In this document: in pieces, positions 23,291 to 34,554 of the stretch
Layout of the letters: each line of letters begins with the position of its first letter
How positions within the stretch are numbered: the stretch's first letter is position 1
The notes under the pieces: model-generated
Database searches by the model: none
What the model was told of the DNA's origin: nothing
The model's input: only the letters and a program-made list of their open reading frames with translations
Translations under genes and position numbers: made by a program
Assembly (NCBI GenBank): GCA_021014325.1
Contig: CM037462.1
Coordinates: 17,318,135 to 17,382,134 of the forward strand
Direction of reading: 5' to 3'
Length of the DNA: 64,000 nt
DNA from: Plazaster borealis
Lineage: Eukaryota; Echinodermata; Asteroidea; Forcipulatida; Labidiasteridae

Positions 23291-23541
23291 TTTTTTGAAA
23301 ACTGGCGCTTTCGGTATCGGGGCCAAGTAGGTAGCCGGAGCCTATGGCCGTGTCCGAATTGACGGCTGCGGCTACGGCTACGGCTGGATCACCGCGTCTT
23401 CATGGTTGAAGTATGGGACGTCCCTGGCAACACACTTAGCAACAGTCATAGCCGTAGCCGTAGCCGCCAATTCGGATACAGCCTAAGCCCGAAGCCAAAA
23501 CCAAAGCCGGAGCCCAAACCGTGGTTTCAAAAAGAGCTCCA
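23291..23541. mobile_element. Probable family G element interrupted by an F element
   Basis: The right part (GAAGCC-AAACC-AAGCCGGAGCC-AAACCGTGG, then TTTCAAAAAGAGC) matches the inverted end of family G. The left part (TTTTTTGAAAACTGG ... GTAGCCGGAGCC) is a plausible partner. Between them lies a complete family F copy. The left boundary is uncertain. Confidence 0.45.
23345..23484. mobile_element. Short MITE family F, copy 2
   Basis: Ends GGCCGTGTCCGAATTGACGG and CCGCCAATTCGGATACAGCC pair. The arms carry GGCTACGGCTACGGCT and its complement GCCGTAGCCGTAGCCG. Shared with 5881-5999: GGATCACC and GGCAACAC-CTTAGCAACAG. Confidence 0.8.
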
Positions 23542-24254
23542 GTTTCGACAAGTGGCTTTAAAATTACTGGGTCTGGAGTCCTGGAAGCAACCAAGGTTCT
23601 AGCGTTCACAGACACACGACACCAGACTACTTTAAATTGCCGGTTGGATGCATGTTTGCAGAACAAACAAAAACAAACGGAATAAATAATAATAATAACA
23701 ACTAAATAGAGACATTTAGAAACAAATTGCCCTTTCCAATAAAGGTTGTTATCCAACAACTCATGCAGCTGTATAGCATTTTATCAAACATTGGTTTTTT
23801 TTAATTTAAATGCTATCAACTTTCACTACTGACTTGACAATTTCTGCGATAAATCCAAGAAGATGTACTTGGACAAAATTCCTTCCAGCTCATATGTCAT
23901 CGGAAATTGATAGCTCAAGGCAGAAACGCTCTTCTGATCTCATAGATATCCTTTTATTTATTTTTTTCATTTTTTAAAAGCACCTCAAGATTCCCCCCCC
24001 GTCTAGCTTTGGTTTGTATAACGTGCAGCCAATACCGGAACTTTCTGGATTCATCAATTGTCATATTATTATGCACTACCCATAGTTCTCCCATTTGTTA
24101 TTTTGGTGTTTTTAAGTATAAATCGCTGATTTCTGTATAATAAACATTTAAATAGTTCTTTTACTTGCCATTGGTTTGTTTTCACTGCAATTTTATATTT
24201 CGGTGTATTATATAATAACAATGTGTATTCTTTTAAATGAGCAGGGTCTGGGAG
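23542..24254. other. Unique AT-rich sequence
   Basis: No gene or known repeat. Several homopolymer runs (T near 23793, C near 23991). Confidence 0.4.
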
Positions 24255-24372
24255 GGGACATCTTTTGTTGATGACAGTTTTTTGACTTTTGCCTTTCTCT
24301 TGATGGCCTCTGCTCTTATAATATTGTAGGCCTACTGTCCCAAGAATAAAAATAAAAATAAAAATAAATAAG
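24255..24372 (+). repeat. Retroelement 3' end-like repeat W, copy 1
   Basis: GATGACAGTTTTTTGACTTT, GCCTTTC-CTTGATGGCCTCTGCTC and a closing (AAAAT)n tract parallel 60465-60570. A conserved block that ends in an A-rich simple tail at two places 36 kb apart fits the 3' end of a non-LTR element or SINE. Read on the minus strand, the same block gives a similar lysine-rich peptide in both copies, so a duplicated exon is the alternative. Confidence 0.5.
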
Positions 24373-24413
24373 TAATACAGAACCACGAGATGAAGTTGAA
24401 CCAGCAATATTGC

Positions 24414-24788
24414 TTAAAGGCATCGTACACGTTTGGTAATTACTCAAAATATATATTAGCATAAAAACTGACTTGGTAACGAGCAACCAGAGAGCTATTG
24501 ATAGTATAAAACATTGTGAGAAACGACTTCCTCTGAAGTAACGTAGTTTTTGAGAAAGAGGTAATTTCTCACTAAAATAATAAAAACTTCTTGCAAGAAG
24601 TTTTTATTCCTATCTGAAAGCACACAAATTTGTACAACAAGGGTGTTTTTTCTTTCATCATTTTCTTGCAACTTCGATGACCAATTGAGCCCAAATTTTC
24701 ACAGGCTTGTTATTTTATGCATATGTTGGGATACACCAAATGAGAACACTGGTCTTTGACAATTACCAAACGTTTACGATGCCTTTAA
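24414..24788 (-). mobile_element. TTAA-bounded MITE family A, copy 5
   Basis: Full-length and inverted: TTAAAGGCATCGTACACG at the left, AACGTTTACGATGCCTTTAA at the right, with a perfect central AAAACTTCTTGCAAGAAGTT palindrome. Confidence 0.9.
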
Positions 24789-25413
24789 ATTGATTATTGG
24801 ATGTATTTCGAAACCAGCAATTGCTTTAAGTGATATTACATCATTTGCAAAAATGAAAATAAAAATAATAATACAAAATAACTTCCAACTTACTACAAAA
24901 TAACTTACTTGACTGAAAGTAAAAATCATTTCGCCAGGTTTCATTTAGTTTTAGAGAAAAATGCAGTTTTGTATGATTTTGAAGCGATGGTCGGCCGACT
25001 ATCGTTTTAATCCAAGGTCTGTCTGACATCTTAAAAACATCACCATTGCTCTCGTTTTTTCGCAGACACGGACGCACAAAATGTAAACTGGTCAGTTGAA
25101 TGATATTTCATATTGAATCCTACCCCACAAATCTACATAATTTTCCATTGTAAAAAAAACATTTAACAATGATGCAATTTCCATTTAAATGCTACTTGCA
25201 CAAGATCAAGGCCATACCAATATTCAAAGCAAATATACAATTCATACATTGTGCACACGTTATAGTCTATCACTATGTTTAGAATTTTTTAACAAAAGCT
25301 ACAAAACTCTATGAAACCGAATTGCAATGTTTACTTTCCAATTGTTCATCCCTTTCAGCGAAGTCTCTTAATATCCTATCAGCATAAAATCATAATGCTT
25401 ATTAATTACAATA
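24789..25413. other. Unique AT-rich sequence
   Basis: No gene, repeat or RNA signal recognised. Confidence 0.4.
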
Positions 25414-25544
25414 GGGCCCAATTTCATGGCTCTGCTTACTGCGGAATTCTGCGCTTACGCCCAGCTGCGTCCCATAGAAATACACACGTTACAATGTGCG
25501 TAAGCGCAGAATTATTTGGTAAGCAGTGCCATGAAATTGGGCCC
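25414..25544. mobile_element. Foldback MITE family E, copy 3
   Basis: The cleanest copy: GGGCCCAATTTCATGGC pairs with GCCATGAAATTGGGCCC. Inside, CTGCTTAC and GTAAGCAG, then AATTCTGCGCTTACG and its complement, continue the pairing. Confidence 0.85.
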
Positions 25545-27424
25545 AGAGGCTATCTTACATCCGACCCTTGTTTTGGTTTCATTGTCGTGAATGGTAAACA
25601 AATACTGTCCAACCATGTTGTAGATTTTTTTTGAAGTTTTATTATTAACACTGGATGTAAATTATTCCTTCGACTTCGTTTTATTTTATCAAATTCTGGT
25701 GTCAATTTAAACTGACAACGACGAAGAGTCTCCAGAAGTGGAAGGGATCAGAACTCATATTGTTGACTGGAGCTGTCAATGTCACACCCTTGTCATTCTT
25801 CCTCGCCCCGCCCCCCCCTATCTTCACTGAGCAATACTCAACATACAAACACGTTTCGCCGTGAGGGAAATGTCACCGCTGTCTATTTTCCCAGATTCGT
25901 TGTTAGTAACACGACAGAGCATGGCCATTAACTTCATATTTTCCACACGTATCAACCCAAAGCGATACCTCCGTTACCAAGCGACGGTACTTTCATTAAA
26001 GCGTTCCCGCGAAAATAAGGTGAAATTTACAGGCGAAGGCAGTCGAAAAATTATGTTCCTTGTAGAGTGTGGTCATTAAACCGTAAAATTGCTTTATTCG
26101 GTTAAGTCAAGTGAAAAATCCCTCTCTAAATTTGATGTTGAGATATACCTCGGGGAAACGAACAAACAAGTTAGCCAAGGAAATATTCTGCTTTCATCCC
26201 AGTCAATACTCGTATCATGAGGTCAACGACGCCCTCTGTTGAGCAACTTAACGATATCAAAACTTGTATAGTGTGAAGAGTGGTTGACGAGCTTACGCTA
26301 CACATTGGGATTGTGACACCGGTACCAATCGCAAAACCATAAAATACTTTTGGAGAGGGTATAGAGATATCGAATAACAAAGGGTTGTTGATGTGCGCCA
26401 AAACCCTTTCATCATTTCAATACTGTAAACGCTCCTTTACAATTAAGATTTCCCACTCTCCTTTGATTGGTATTTGGAGATGGTTCGGGCCTCCCTCACC
26501 TTAAGCCCCCCCCCCCGCTGCGCAACATACCGATTCGAGATACGTTTAAGGTGTATAACCGATATACGATGGTAAATATAATTATGCATGTTTTAATGAC
26601 GGCTCCAGACGGTTTTAAATTGAAGCACCCTTCTTAATTATAGTGCTGTACTGCCGCGTTATAACATTAGAAACTGGTCGATCTGACAGGACATTCGAAT
26701 CAAGGCTACGGTACGAATCTATTGCAAGTCAGCAGATTTGCGGTACGCTATTTTTCTAATTAAATTGTCTTTTATCGAAGGTTGAATCACTCGCTGGAGC
26801 TTTATATTCAGACAATGACTGAAAAACCTTGGGTTGAAGAAAGAAGACTGAGGTTATTCCAAGGTCTTTATGATAACAAAGTGTACCAAGTTTTGAAATT
26901 CTCCCATGTTATTGTCCAATATAATCTTCTCTAATCTCGTGACATGATTCTGTAATTTTTATTTTGTTCAACATCTTACCTTGTTTATAAGTATAGATTA
27001 AATGTCAGGTTTCAACTGATCTAGTAACCCGTTTCTAAAGAGATAGCACCATTACCAGAGCAACCATTTTAAATGTAGAGTTATTGTGTAAGATGCCATG
27101 GGTGGTGATTGTTCGTCTCAAATTATAGCAGATTATTTCACCGATTATTTAAGCGATTATCAGAGCAAAAATCTGCTCACAAAACAATCCGTAATGGAAA
27201 TGGGAAACGGTTTTAAGATGTATTAACTACACGATTAAAAAATGTCCACAGAGTGTTTACACAAACGAGACGTCTTCCATAGTGCAAAATGGTTTGCTTT
27301 TTTTCTTCACACGAGCAAGTGGTTGATTGTTTTTTTTTCCTTTAAGGAATCCCTTATGATCCTATTGACGTATATTAAAGCCACATGAACAAAACAAAAT
27401 CTCGCTCTTCAGTCTTCTCTTGTA
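25545..27424. other. Unique sequence, no gene established
   Basis: A 72-codon ORF at 25861-26079 lies in a CpG-bearing patch but has no recognisable motif. Another minus-strand ORF at 26171-26401 is also unassigned. A C-run lies at about 26500-26515. Confidence 0.4.
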
Positions 27425-27426
27425 CT

Positions 27427-27850
27427 TGTGTACATGTCGTGGCCGAGCGGATAAGAACACCGAACTCAAGCTCTGGTGTTTCTGATCAGCAGAGTGTGGG
27501 TTCAAATCCCAGTCGTGACACTTGTGTCCTTGAGCAAGACACTAAACCACATGCTTCGTCCTTCGGATGGGACGTTAAGCCGTAGGTCCCGTGTGTTGTG
27601 TAATGCATGTAAAAGAACCCAGTGCACTTGTCGAAAAGAGAAGGGGTTCGCCCCGGTGTTCTTGATCGGCAGCATATTGCGCCACAGCACATTGTAAACC
27701 ATTACATGGTGCTATGTAAAGGACTTGGTCTCATACTTCAAAAACGTAGCTCCACAATACCTTGCAGGAAAATAATGAACGTTAAAGCGCCTTGAGCGTC
27801 ACTGAGTGACGGATATGTGCGCTATATTACAAGAAGCCACTATTATTATA
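27427..27850 (+). repeat. Full-length tRNA-derived SINE (J1)
   Basis: The A-box TGGCCGAGCGG and B-box GGTTCAAATCCCA sit about 50 bases apart, as in a tRNA-Leu/Ser-like head with a long variable arm. A tRNA-unrelated body follows, with GACGTTAAGCCGTAGGTCCC and AAAGAACCCAGTGCAC. The tail is GCGCTATATTAC-AGAAGCCACTATTATTAT. The B-box side is well preserved. A true tRNA gene is excluded by the long body. Related pieces lie at 56111-56190 and 62406-62530. Confidence 0.85.
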
Positions 27851-28207
27851 CATACACACACAAAAGTTGTGTAAATCGTGTACGTGCACCAGTTATCCAG
27901 ACTTTCCGTGTACAGTACATGTTCACGTTACTTATCATGTAGATTCACGATACAGGCGTGTACGTACATGATATTTATCGTGAACGTACACAATAATAAG
28001 ACTTAATACTGTGTATGTACCACGAGCGTTATAATTATATACACATAACAGTACGATACATTTATATAGCGCATAATGCAGGAGCCTCTATGCGCAACAC
28101 AAAACATAAAACAATAAAATCTATGAAGCAATTGTTACAACACGTTAATATCACGTAAACAGCAGTTATTGTGTACGTACACAACATTTATCGTGTACGT
28201 ACACATT
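27851..28207. repeat. Degenerate array of GTGTACGTACAC palindromes
   Basis: Motifs such as CGTGTACGTACATGA, CGTGAACGTACACAA and TTATCGTGTACGTACACA recur in irregular steps. The array resumes after the family E element (28461-28525), so that element probably inserted into it. A SINE tail fragment sits within it at about 28040-28110. Confidence 0.7.
28040..28110 (-). repeat. SINE 3'-tail fragment inside the palindrome array
   Basis: ACATTTATATAGCGCATAAT followed by AGGAGCCTCTATGCGC resembles, on the minus strand, the GCGCTATATAAAT tail of tRNA-derived SINEs. The head is missing. Confidence 0.4.
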
Positions 28208-28460
28208 GGGGCCAAATTTCATGGCTCTGCTTACTGCCGAACTCTGTGCTTGCAATCACCATTCTTCGCTTACAGGGCAAGCGCCGAATGTCTGCGCTAG
28301 CTGTGTAAGCGAAGAATGCCTAGTAACGTGGACTACGCACACACACAAGCAGAAATCCCCTGCTTACCTGTGAAATCACTTGACGTAAGTGCGGAATTCC
28401 CTGCTTCCGTAAGCACCGATCCTTTGCTTACGGAAAAGCAGAGCCATACAATTGGGCCCA
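28208..28460. mobile_element. Foldback MITE family E, copy 4 (long form)
   Basis: GGGCCAAATTTCATGGCTCTGC pairs with GCAGAGCCATACAATTGGGCCC. It is longer than the others because of an extra internal hairpin, CATTCTTCGCTTACA against TGTAAGCGAAGAATG, at about 28260-28320. Confidence 0.8.
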
Positions 28461-28525
28461 GTTGTCATGTACGTACACAACCATTATTGTGTACGTACAC
28501 AACATCGTGTACGCACAAGATAAAC
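28461..28525. repeat. Continuation of the GTGTACGTACAC array
   Basis: Three more palindromic motifs (ATGTACGTACACAACC, TTGTGTACGTACACAAC, CATCGTGTACGCACAAG) follow the E element directly. Confidence 0.7.
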
Positions 28526-30337
28526 TTTTGAATGTGGCAGTAATACGTGTCTGATTTCGTATAATCTTTGGACAGGTTTAGTACCCAGACGTGTATTGAC
28601 CACTTCTGACATGTGTGACAGATACTAATTAACTATTATGTGCCCATGCAACACCTGCACGATTTTGTGTTAAGAACCGTGACTTATCTTGGATGCTGCA
28701 ACTTAAACTCTCACTAAGACATCTTTCTCGTTCATGTCCATTGTGCGAGAAAACAAGTTATACATAATTGTCATTTTAGTAGTGAACCACCGTTGTCACG
28801 GCAACGATTTACCTCACAGTGTGATCAATGTGTCGTTCGCCCCCCCCCCCGTCTTTTCCGAACAAACAAAAAAGGTCGATGGAAGGAGACAATGCCAGAG
28901 TCGACTGACACCTTCGTGCTTTTGTCATTATGATTTTTCGCAACGGTTCAATTATTTTGTATCCGGCTGTAGAGTCTGGCATTTTATGGTGCTCTTACTG
29001 AGTGCCCTTAGATCCCAGGTTTTTTTTTTAAGGGTCTGAGATTGGGTATATTATGTATTTTCTTTTTAGGCAAAGTAATTTACAGTTAGTGTTCGAGAGA
29101 TTGTTTGGGTCGTCAGTATATAGCTGCAGCGACTGTACCTTGTGCAATACCAAATTTTCTACGCGGAGAACATTTAGCGATTTTTAAAAAAAACAGTCCG
29201 ATAATAGTGTACATGCATCAGCGGGAAAACCAGAATGTTTGTCATTTATTTCCATTATAACATCTTACTCGAAGGCAAAATTTATGAAATTTCGCTGAAA
29301 TGCATGACTTTTTTCATGTACAAAAAACTCCCATTTGAGCGTTTCATCAAGAAACGTAATTGCAGAGTAAATTAAATTACTGCAAGATGTGTCAATATTA
29401 CGAGGAAGACTTTACAATTTGACCCTGAAAAATGCTCCCCTGCAGTCCTTGAAAAGAAACCAAATCACGAGTCAGTAGGATTAAAGCTTTTCAGATTTCT
29501 TCTAGACATCTATTGTAAATGGTTTATTCAGTATCTTTGCGCTAAAAGCCAAATATTCTGAATGATCTGCGCTTAAAACTCCTCTGTGGTTTTTCAAAAA
29601 CCTTCATCCATAAAGCACGCCCTCTAGCGAATATATTTACCTAATCCCATTCACACGAGAAAATTTAATCTTCCATCATTGTTCCCCAGTGTGTGACAGT
29701 TCCGTCTCAGTCCACCCTATATTTTGATTTCACTCCACCTCTGAAGCCACTTGAGCATTAATTTGTTGTTGCAAGCTCAGAACGTTGACATGAGAATGTT
29801 CTTCCAAGCACATGTTAGTGTCAATTTTTTACTGCAACAACAACTCAAAATGTGGCCAGAGTTGAAACACAGGTCTTGGTAAAACTGTAAAAGACATTGT
29901 TCAGCAAGGTTGAACTATGTTTATTAAACAATCTAAAGATAATTGAATGATATGATTGTATATTCCAGGTTATTTTGAAACTAGAAGTCTGTGTTTTCGG
30001 GGCGACTAGTTCAACAAAGGTTTAGTGTCCTCGTCTTGATCCTTGGCACACTTTGGTCACGTTGATGCATGATTTGCACACATGAGTTTCATAAAAGTTA
30101 AAGGGCAACAGTCTATTTGAAAAAACAGCCTCATTTTGAATCTCATCGACTGTCTTAAAATAAATGTTTCATGAATCTTACGACGTCATTAAAAGAACAT
30201 TACGGTGACATCAGCAGTAATTAAGAAAACTGTTGTTCATTCGGGCGATTTGATATTGTTATGAGTATCAAAACACTATAGCCATAGCCTTATTCACTAT
30301 ATAGTTTTCTATGTTAGTCTTATTCTCTGACAAACCC
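28526..30337. other. Unique sequence, no gene seen
   Basis: AT-rich with a C-run at about 28840 and T-runs. A 101-codon plus-strand ORF (28734-29039) crosses the C-run and has no motif. Confidence 0.4.
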
Positions 30338-30477
30338 ATTGCATGCATATAGGCCGCCATTGCTGAAGTCAAACAATGGAAATGTGCACGGGTGTATACT
30401 CCACGCTCAGATAGGTCTTCATTGACCTCTATGAGGGCGGGATTTTTTAAGCTCGTGACGTCATATGCAAGGTTGGC
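30338..30477. repeat. Dispersed repeat family L, copy 1
   Basis: It shares GCCATTGCTGAAGTCAAACA, ATGGAAATGTGCA, TAGGTCTTCATTGACCTC, GAGGGCG and CGTGACGTCATATGCAAGG with copies at 30730-30862 and 62704-62855. The ends are eroded. Confidence 0.7.
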
Positions 30478-30729
30478 GTTGGTGGGGGATAATTCCAAAC
30501 TGTAAAAAGCATGCGCGTGTAACTAATACGCGCACATGTGACGCAATAACTTTCAAGCTTACACATTTATTTTGAGGTAAGTGACTAATTTTGTCCGTTC
30601 ATCAACTTCATTGCAGCTCAACCTTGCTTTCAGAATATGCTCCATTTTGGTGAGTGTAAAGACGAGGCTGCATGTAGTTCTTTATAATATCCCTCAGGAA
30701 TGATAAAGGTGCCTGTTGACTGTCAGACT

Positions 30730-30862
30730 ATAGACCCTTTGCAGTGACTGCCATCGCAAGGCCAAACAATACGCGCCGCGCACAACTCCCAGCCAATAGG
30801 GCTTTCTTTGACCACAGTGAGGGCGCTGTTAGGGCTTGTGACGTCATATTCAAGGGGTCCAT
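30730..30862. repeat. Dispersed repeat family L, copy 2
   Basis: TAGACCCTTTGCAGTGACTGCC at the left and TTCAAGGGGTCC at the right make a short inverted repeat. GCGCACAACTCCCAGCCAAT, CAGTGAGGGCGCTGTTAGGG and TTGTGACGTCATATTC are shared with copy 3. Copies 1 and 2 are only 250 bases apart. Confidence 0.7.
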
Positions 30863-32163
30863 TGGTAATTTTGTACCGATGCATGCAGCATATATTGGCT
30901 AAAGAGAGAGTGGTTATTTATATGGCAGCCTGGCTTCCAAATCATCAGTGAATAAGCCGAATGGTGCAAATTATATCAATATTATTGTTGCATTCATATA
31001 CACGTATCGTGCTTATTTCGATCGCGGCAATCGCAATAAGCAATGCTAGATTCATTGCTGCTGCATGTTTCGACTTTGACAGTATTTCAATTGGGAATTA
31101 TTCTCCGGAGGATCGGCGCTGAGTGTGTTACTTTATTAATCAGTGAGTTTTCATATTGAAGGGATCTATCAGGTGACGCTTTGGGTATTGAAAATGGAAA
31201 ATGATTGATATGAAACGACAGATCAGAAATTATCTGGACGTTCGAACAAATTGAGGATTGTTATTAATAATATTGAAGAAATATATTCAACGGCACGAAC
31301 AATTCAATTCTGTTAATGCACTTTCCTTTTCAAAATCGACCACCAAGAGATGACAGTCTTAATGAACCAATTCCCAACAGCACCGATCCTTCCTTTTACC
31401 AGAGAAATATTGTTTGGAATTATGATGAGAAATCAGTACATTACAAAAAAAGTGTTATTGTGTTATGTGTGTTGTTGTTGCGTACGGTCCATAAAAAGGT
31501 TGCAACATACAAACAAGTGTAAACTGTAGTATAATACATGTTCCTAAACTAATTTTTAAACGTGTTTTGTTCTGTTTTGGGGTTGTTTTTTCCAACTTGT
31601 CATAGCTGTATTCTGCTCGAGAAAAAAGTCAAAATAACCAAAAGTGATGGTTTGAATATTTTTCTTAAAATTAAATTTGAAATTTTGTTAGATTATTATT
31701 TGATACGTGTAGGCCCTACCCATTGTATTATTTAGAAGATTTGTTGTTTTCAAATTTTTAATATTCATTGTTAATATTCTTTGGCCTACCACTGTCTTTT
31801 AAACATCTTTATTTTTAATTTTCAAATTATATTAGTATTCATCCAAAAACCTGCACGGTGTTTTTGTTTGTTTTGTCTTCAAGCTGTCTTTTGGGGGTAC
31901 TTCCGAATGGAGATAATTTTATGCAACTCTCGTTTCCGTAGACACAGGAACCAACATCTCGCTTGGTTTACCATCTCTGCACAACAAACCAAATCGTCAA
32001 TTTATGCGTAAAAAAATCGTGAATCCATTCATAGGGAGGCTCTTTCCGTGCACCCTTCTCCAACCATGCCGTAATCTGTGACTCTCTGACGGCATGTGAG
32101 TATTGTGATAACAACGGCGAAGACGTTTCCATGGTGTTCAGATTCTACGAAGATGGGACGTGG
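30863..32163. other. Unique sequence, no gene seen
   Basis: Short ORFs only. No repeat family recognised. Confidence 0.4.
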
Positions 32164-32392
32164 GAATTGACCATATTTTTGACCGCATGAGGGCGCTTTC
32201 TTTTGGGAATGCTTGCATCACAATTACAGTTTCATCTTATTTTAATCGCCTGTATGTAGTTTTCTGGCATCAATGACGAAATACATAAACATAATAATAA
32301 AACAAATTAAAACCCCCGTTTGTTTACTTGTTTTTCATCGCTTACAAATTGGTCCACAAACGCCCTCACGCGGTCAAAAATACGGCGAATTA
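32164..32392. mobile_element. MITE-like family T
   Basis: AATTGACCATATTTTTGACC plus GC-TGAGGGCG at the left pairs with CGCCCTCACGCGGTC then AAAAATACGGCGAATT at the right. The enclosed 150 bases are AT-rich and non-coding. Only one copy was seen, so its mobility is inferred from structure. Confidence 0.6.
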
Positions 32393-33720
32393 GGGACGGC
32401 TACCTCGTTCTCAGGGTATATTGTGTAACAGTCTACAGCTGGACCCTGGCAATGAACATACATACGATTTGTAGTTTATAGCTGTTGACGTGTGTACTCA
32501 CAAGATGGCGCCCTGACAGAGTCGCACAAGCGTTGCTGGGTGCATGCACCACACTAAATAGGCCAAAATTCATGCGCCAAACTGATTATCATAATTTTAA
32601 GGCCCTTTTGAATGATAATGTTTTTGGGGTCATGCAATTAACAGATTGTGTAATTACAACAATTTATCACAACATGGGGGCTCTGTGCTTCAACTTTTTA
32701 GGAGATTAATTTAGGCGTTAAAGTTGGTCCCATTTGGCCTGGGAATTGGAGGAGTGCCTCATGAAAACTGGCAGCAAGTCGGTCTGGGAAAAAGCACATT
32801 TTCAGGGGTGCTTTATTTCTAGGATAATTAGCAAAAATTCCAAACGGCTAACCTGCCAAAAATTGAATAGAAATCTGAAGTTTAGTTGTCTAAAAATGTA
32901 TTTTATTGGTTTTCAAGAGGCTGAGAGACTTTAAATATTTGTCGAGTGTTTTTGAATATGTAGCATTTAGCATTGGTTGCTTATGTGAGTTTATTAAGTG
33001 TGGTGCACCCTGCTTGTCTGAATCGACCCAATTGAATGATTGTTCTGTTGTGTTAACACATGCGAGAGCCCTGGTGATTCAGTACTGGCTGTGATGATAA
33101 TCCAGCCATGCATAATATGCAAGACATTCGTGGGGGTTCGGGCATGTTTGTCAAGGCGTAATTTCCACGAGAAAAGCTGCCGATTCGCGTAAACTGCTTT
33201 TGCATAAACTGCCGGAATGTCTATCCACCGAATGCATAGTCCTTTAGCAGAATATTGAATTATAGATCAATGTCCAGCAAAGATGGTTTATTATATTGTT
33301 TTGCAACTTTGCGCAACTTTTAAAATGGAGGATAGAACTCGAATAATCGGCCAGTACTCTTTTAAAATAGTTGCAATGATACGATATCAAATAATTCTCC
33401 GAGAAAGGGGGAGTGAAGGTAGCGGGGGAAATATTGACAAAATGGTGCTGTTGGTTGAGTTCGAAATTAGATTTCGGCGTACTTGCATGATCCTTACTAA
33501 TGTTAAAAAGCAGGTAATTGATTTTTCCCTACGATTTGTGCCGGGAAATGCCTTTCGCATCATCTTGCTAAAGAGTCCGTGTCGGTGCCATGCAAGATTC
33601 CATTTTCGACTACCTACCGGTACATTTCAAAAAACTGTTTCTGAAAATCTCGTGTTTCTGAAAGTTCCATGATTATGTTATAGGTTTGAGTAAATCGACT
33701 AGTCGTCTGATGTAGTAATG
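32393..33720. other. Unique sequence, no gene established
   Basis: A 129-codon plus-strand ORF (33283-33672) is the longest non-repeat ORF on the plus strand, yet it has no recognisable motif and ordinary AT-rich codon use. It is probably chance. Confidence 0.35.
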
Positions 33721-34554
33721 CACACCAGTATCATGAGCTGATCATGAGTTGGGTGTTTCACACCCTCTCAGTCCTCCCCCTTATTGCTTTAACTTTAATC
33801 GGCCTAACAAGGTCTCAGGTTGCACTCTATTCAGCTCAGTCTCCCTGAAGGCCGGGAGGAAACTTACTGGGGAGTGACGCTCCTAATCCGAGCGGAATGT
33901 CCCGCTAAATCACAACCCTTGTTTCTCCGCGGGTGGAAAAACATGGCCATCGGAAATGGAGCAGGAGCTTCCCCCGTCAGAATGACTGATTAAACGGGCG
34001 GGAGATGAGCAAACGCTCCGGTGGAAATAGGAACTCCGTGGGGGAGATGACCTGACTAACTGGAAACCAGGCTATGCTCATCTTTTCTTAATGGGATGCC
34101 ATTGTATATTTATGATGGCGGGATACAGTGGCCTAATGGAATTACCTTCTTGAATATTTAATTGGAGACAATGTGTCGTGGTTTAAAAGTGCACATCGGA
34201 GTTTTTCAGAGCTCCGAAATGGGAGGCACAACATCGGTAAAAACAAAACATGATTTCTGATTTTGTTTTATCGAAGAAGTGAAAGTGTTTTGGGTGCAGT
34301 TTTATCCTTGTTGAGAAATGCTTAATTCAAGATAAAGTTGACAATGATCTTTTCCTAACAATCTGTTGTTGTTGTTGTTTGTTTGTTTTTCAAAGACTCG
34401 ATAACGACTATTTTACGCCATTTTGCCATTTTTGTAAAGGATGTAATTTTTCTGTGCAGTTTCATGTTTTAACTGATAAAACGATGATCAATGTAACGTG
34501 TTCATGTACATGTACGTAAAAGCACATGAGTCCATCGAGAAAAGAAGGGTGAAA
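33721..34554. other. GC-raised unique block, possible regulatory DNA
   Basis: From about 33740 to 34110 the sequence is distinctly richer in G+C, repeat-free and closed in all frames. It has CCTAATCCG and CTGATTAAAC, which resemble K50-type homeodomain (Otx/Goosecoid) sites, and GGAATGT, which resembles a TEAD site. Motif matches this short are weak evidence. The rest to 34554 is AT-rich. Confidence 0.25.

Noticed and set aside
27427..27510. Possible tRNA gene from A-box and B-box
   Set aside because: The head continues into a 340-base body with a SINE tail, and fragments of the same unit occur elsewhere.
30617..30649. 33-base segment between TTGCAG and GTGAGT, microexon-like
   Set aside because: Splice-site consensus alone is too weak, and no neighbouring exons are visible.
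33283..33672. 129-codon plus-strand ORF
   Set aside because: AT-rich codon use like the flanks, no motif, no splice context.
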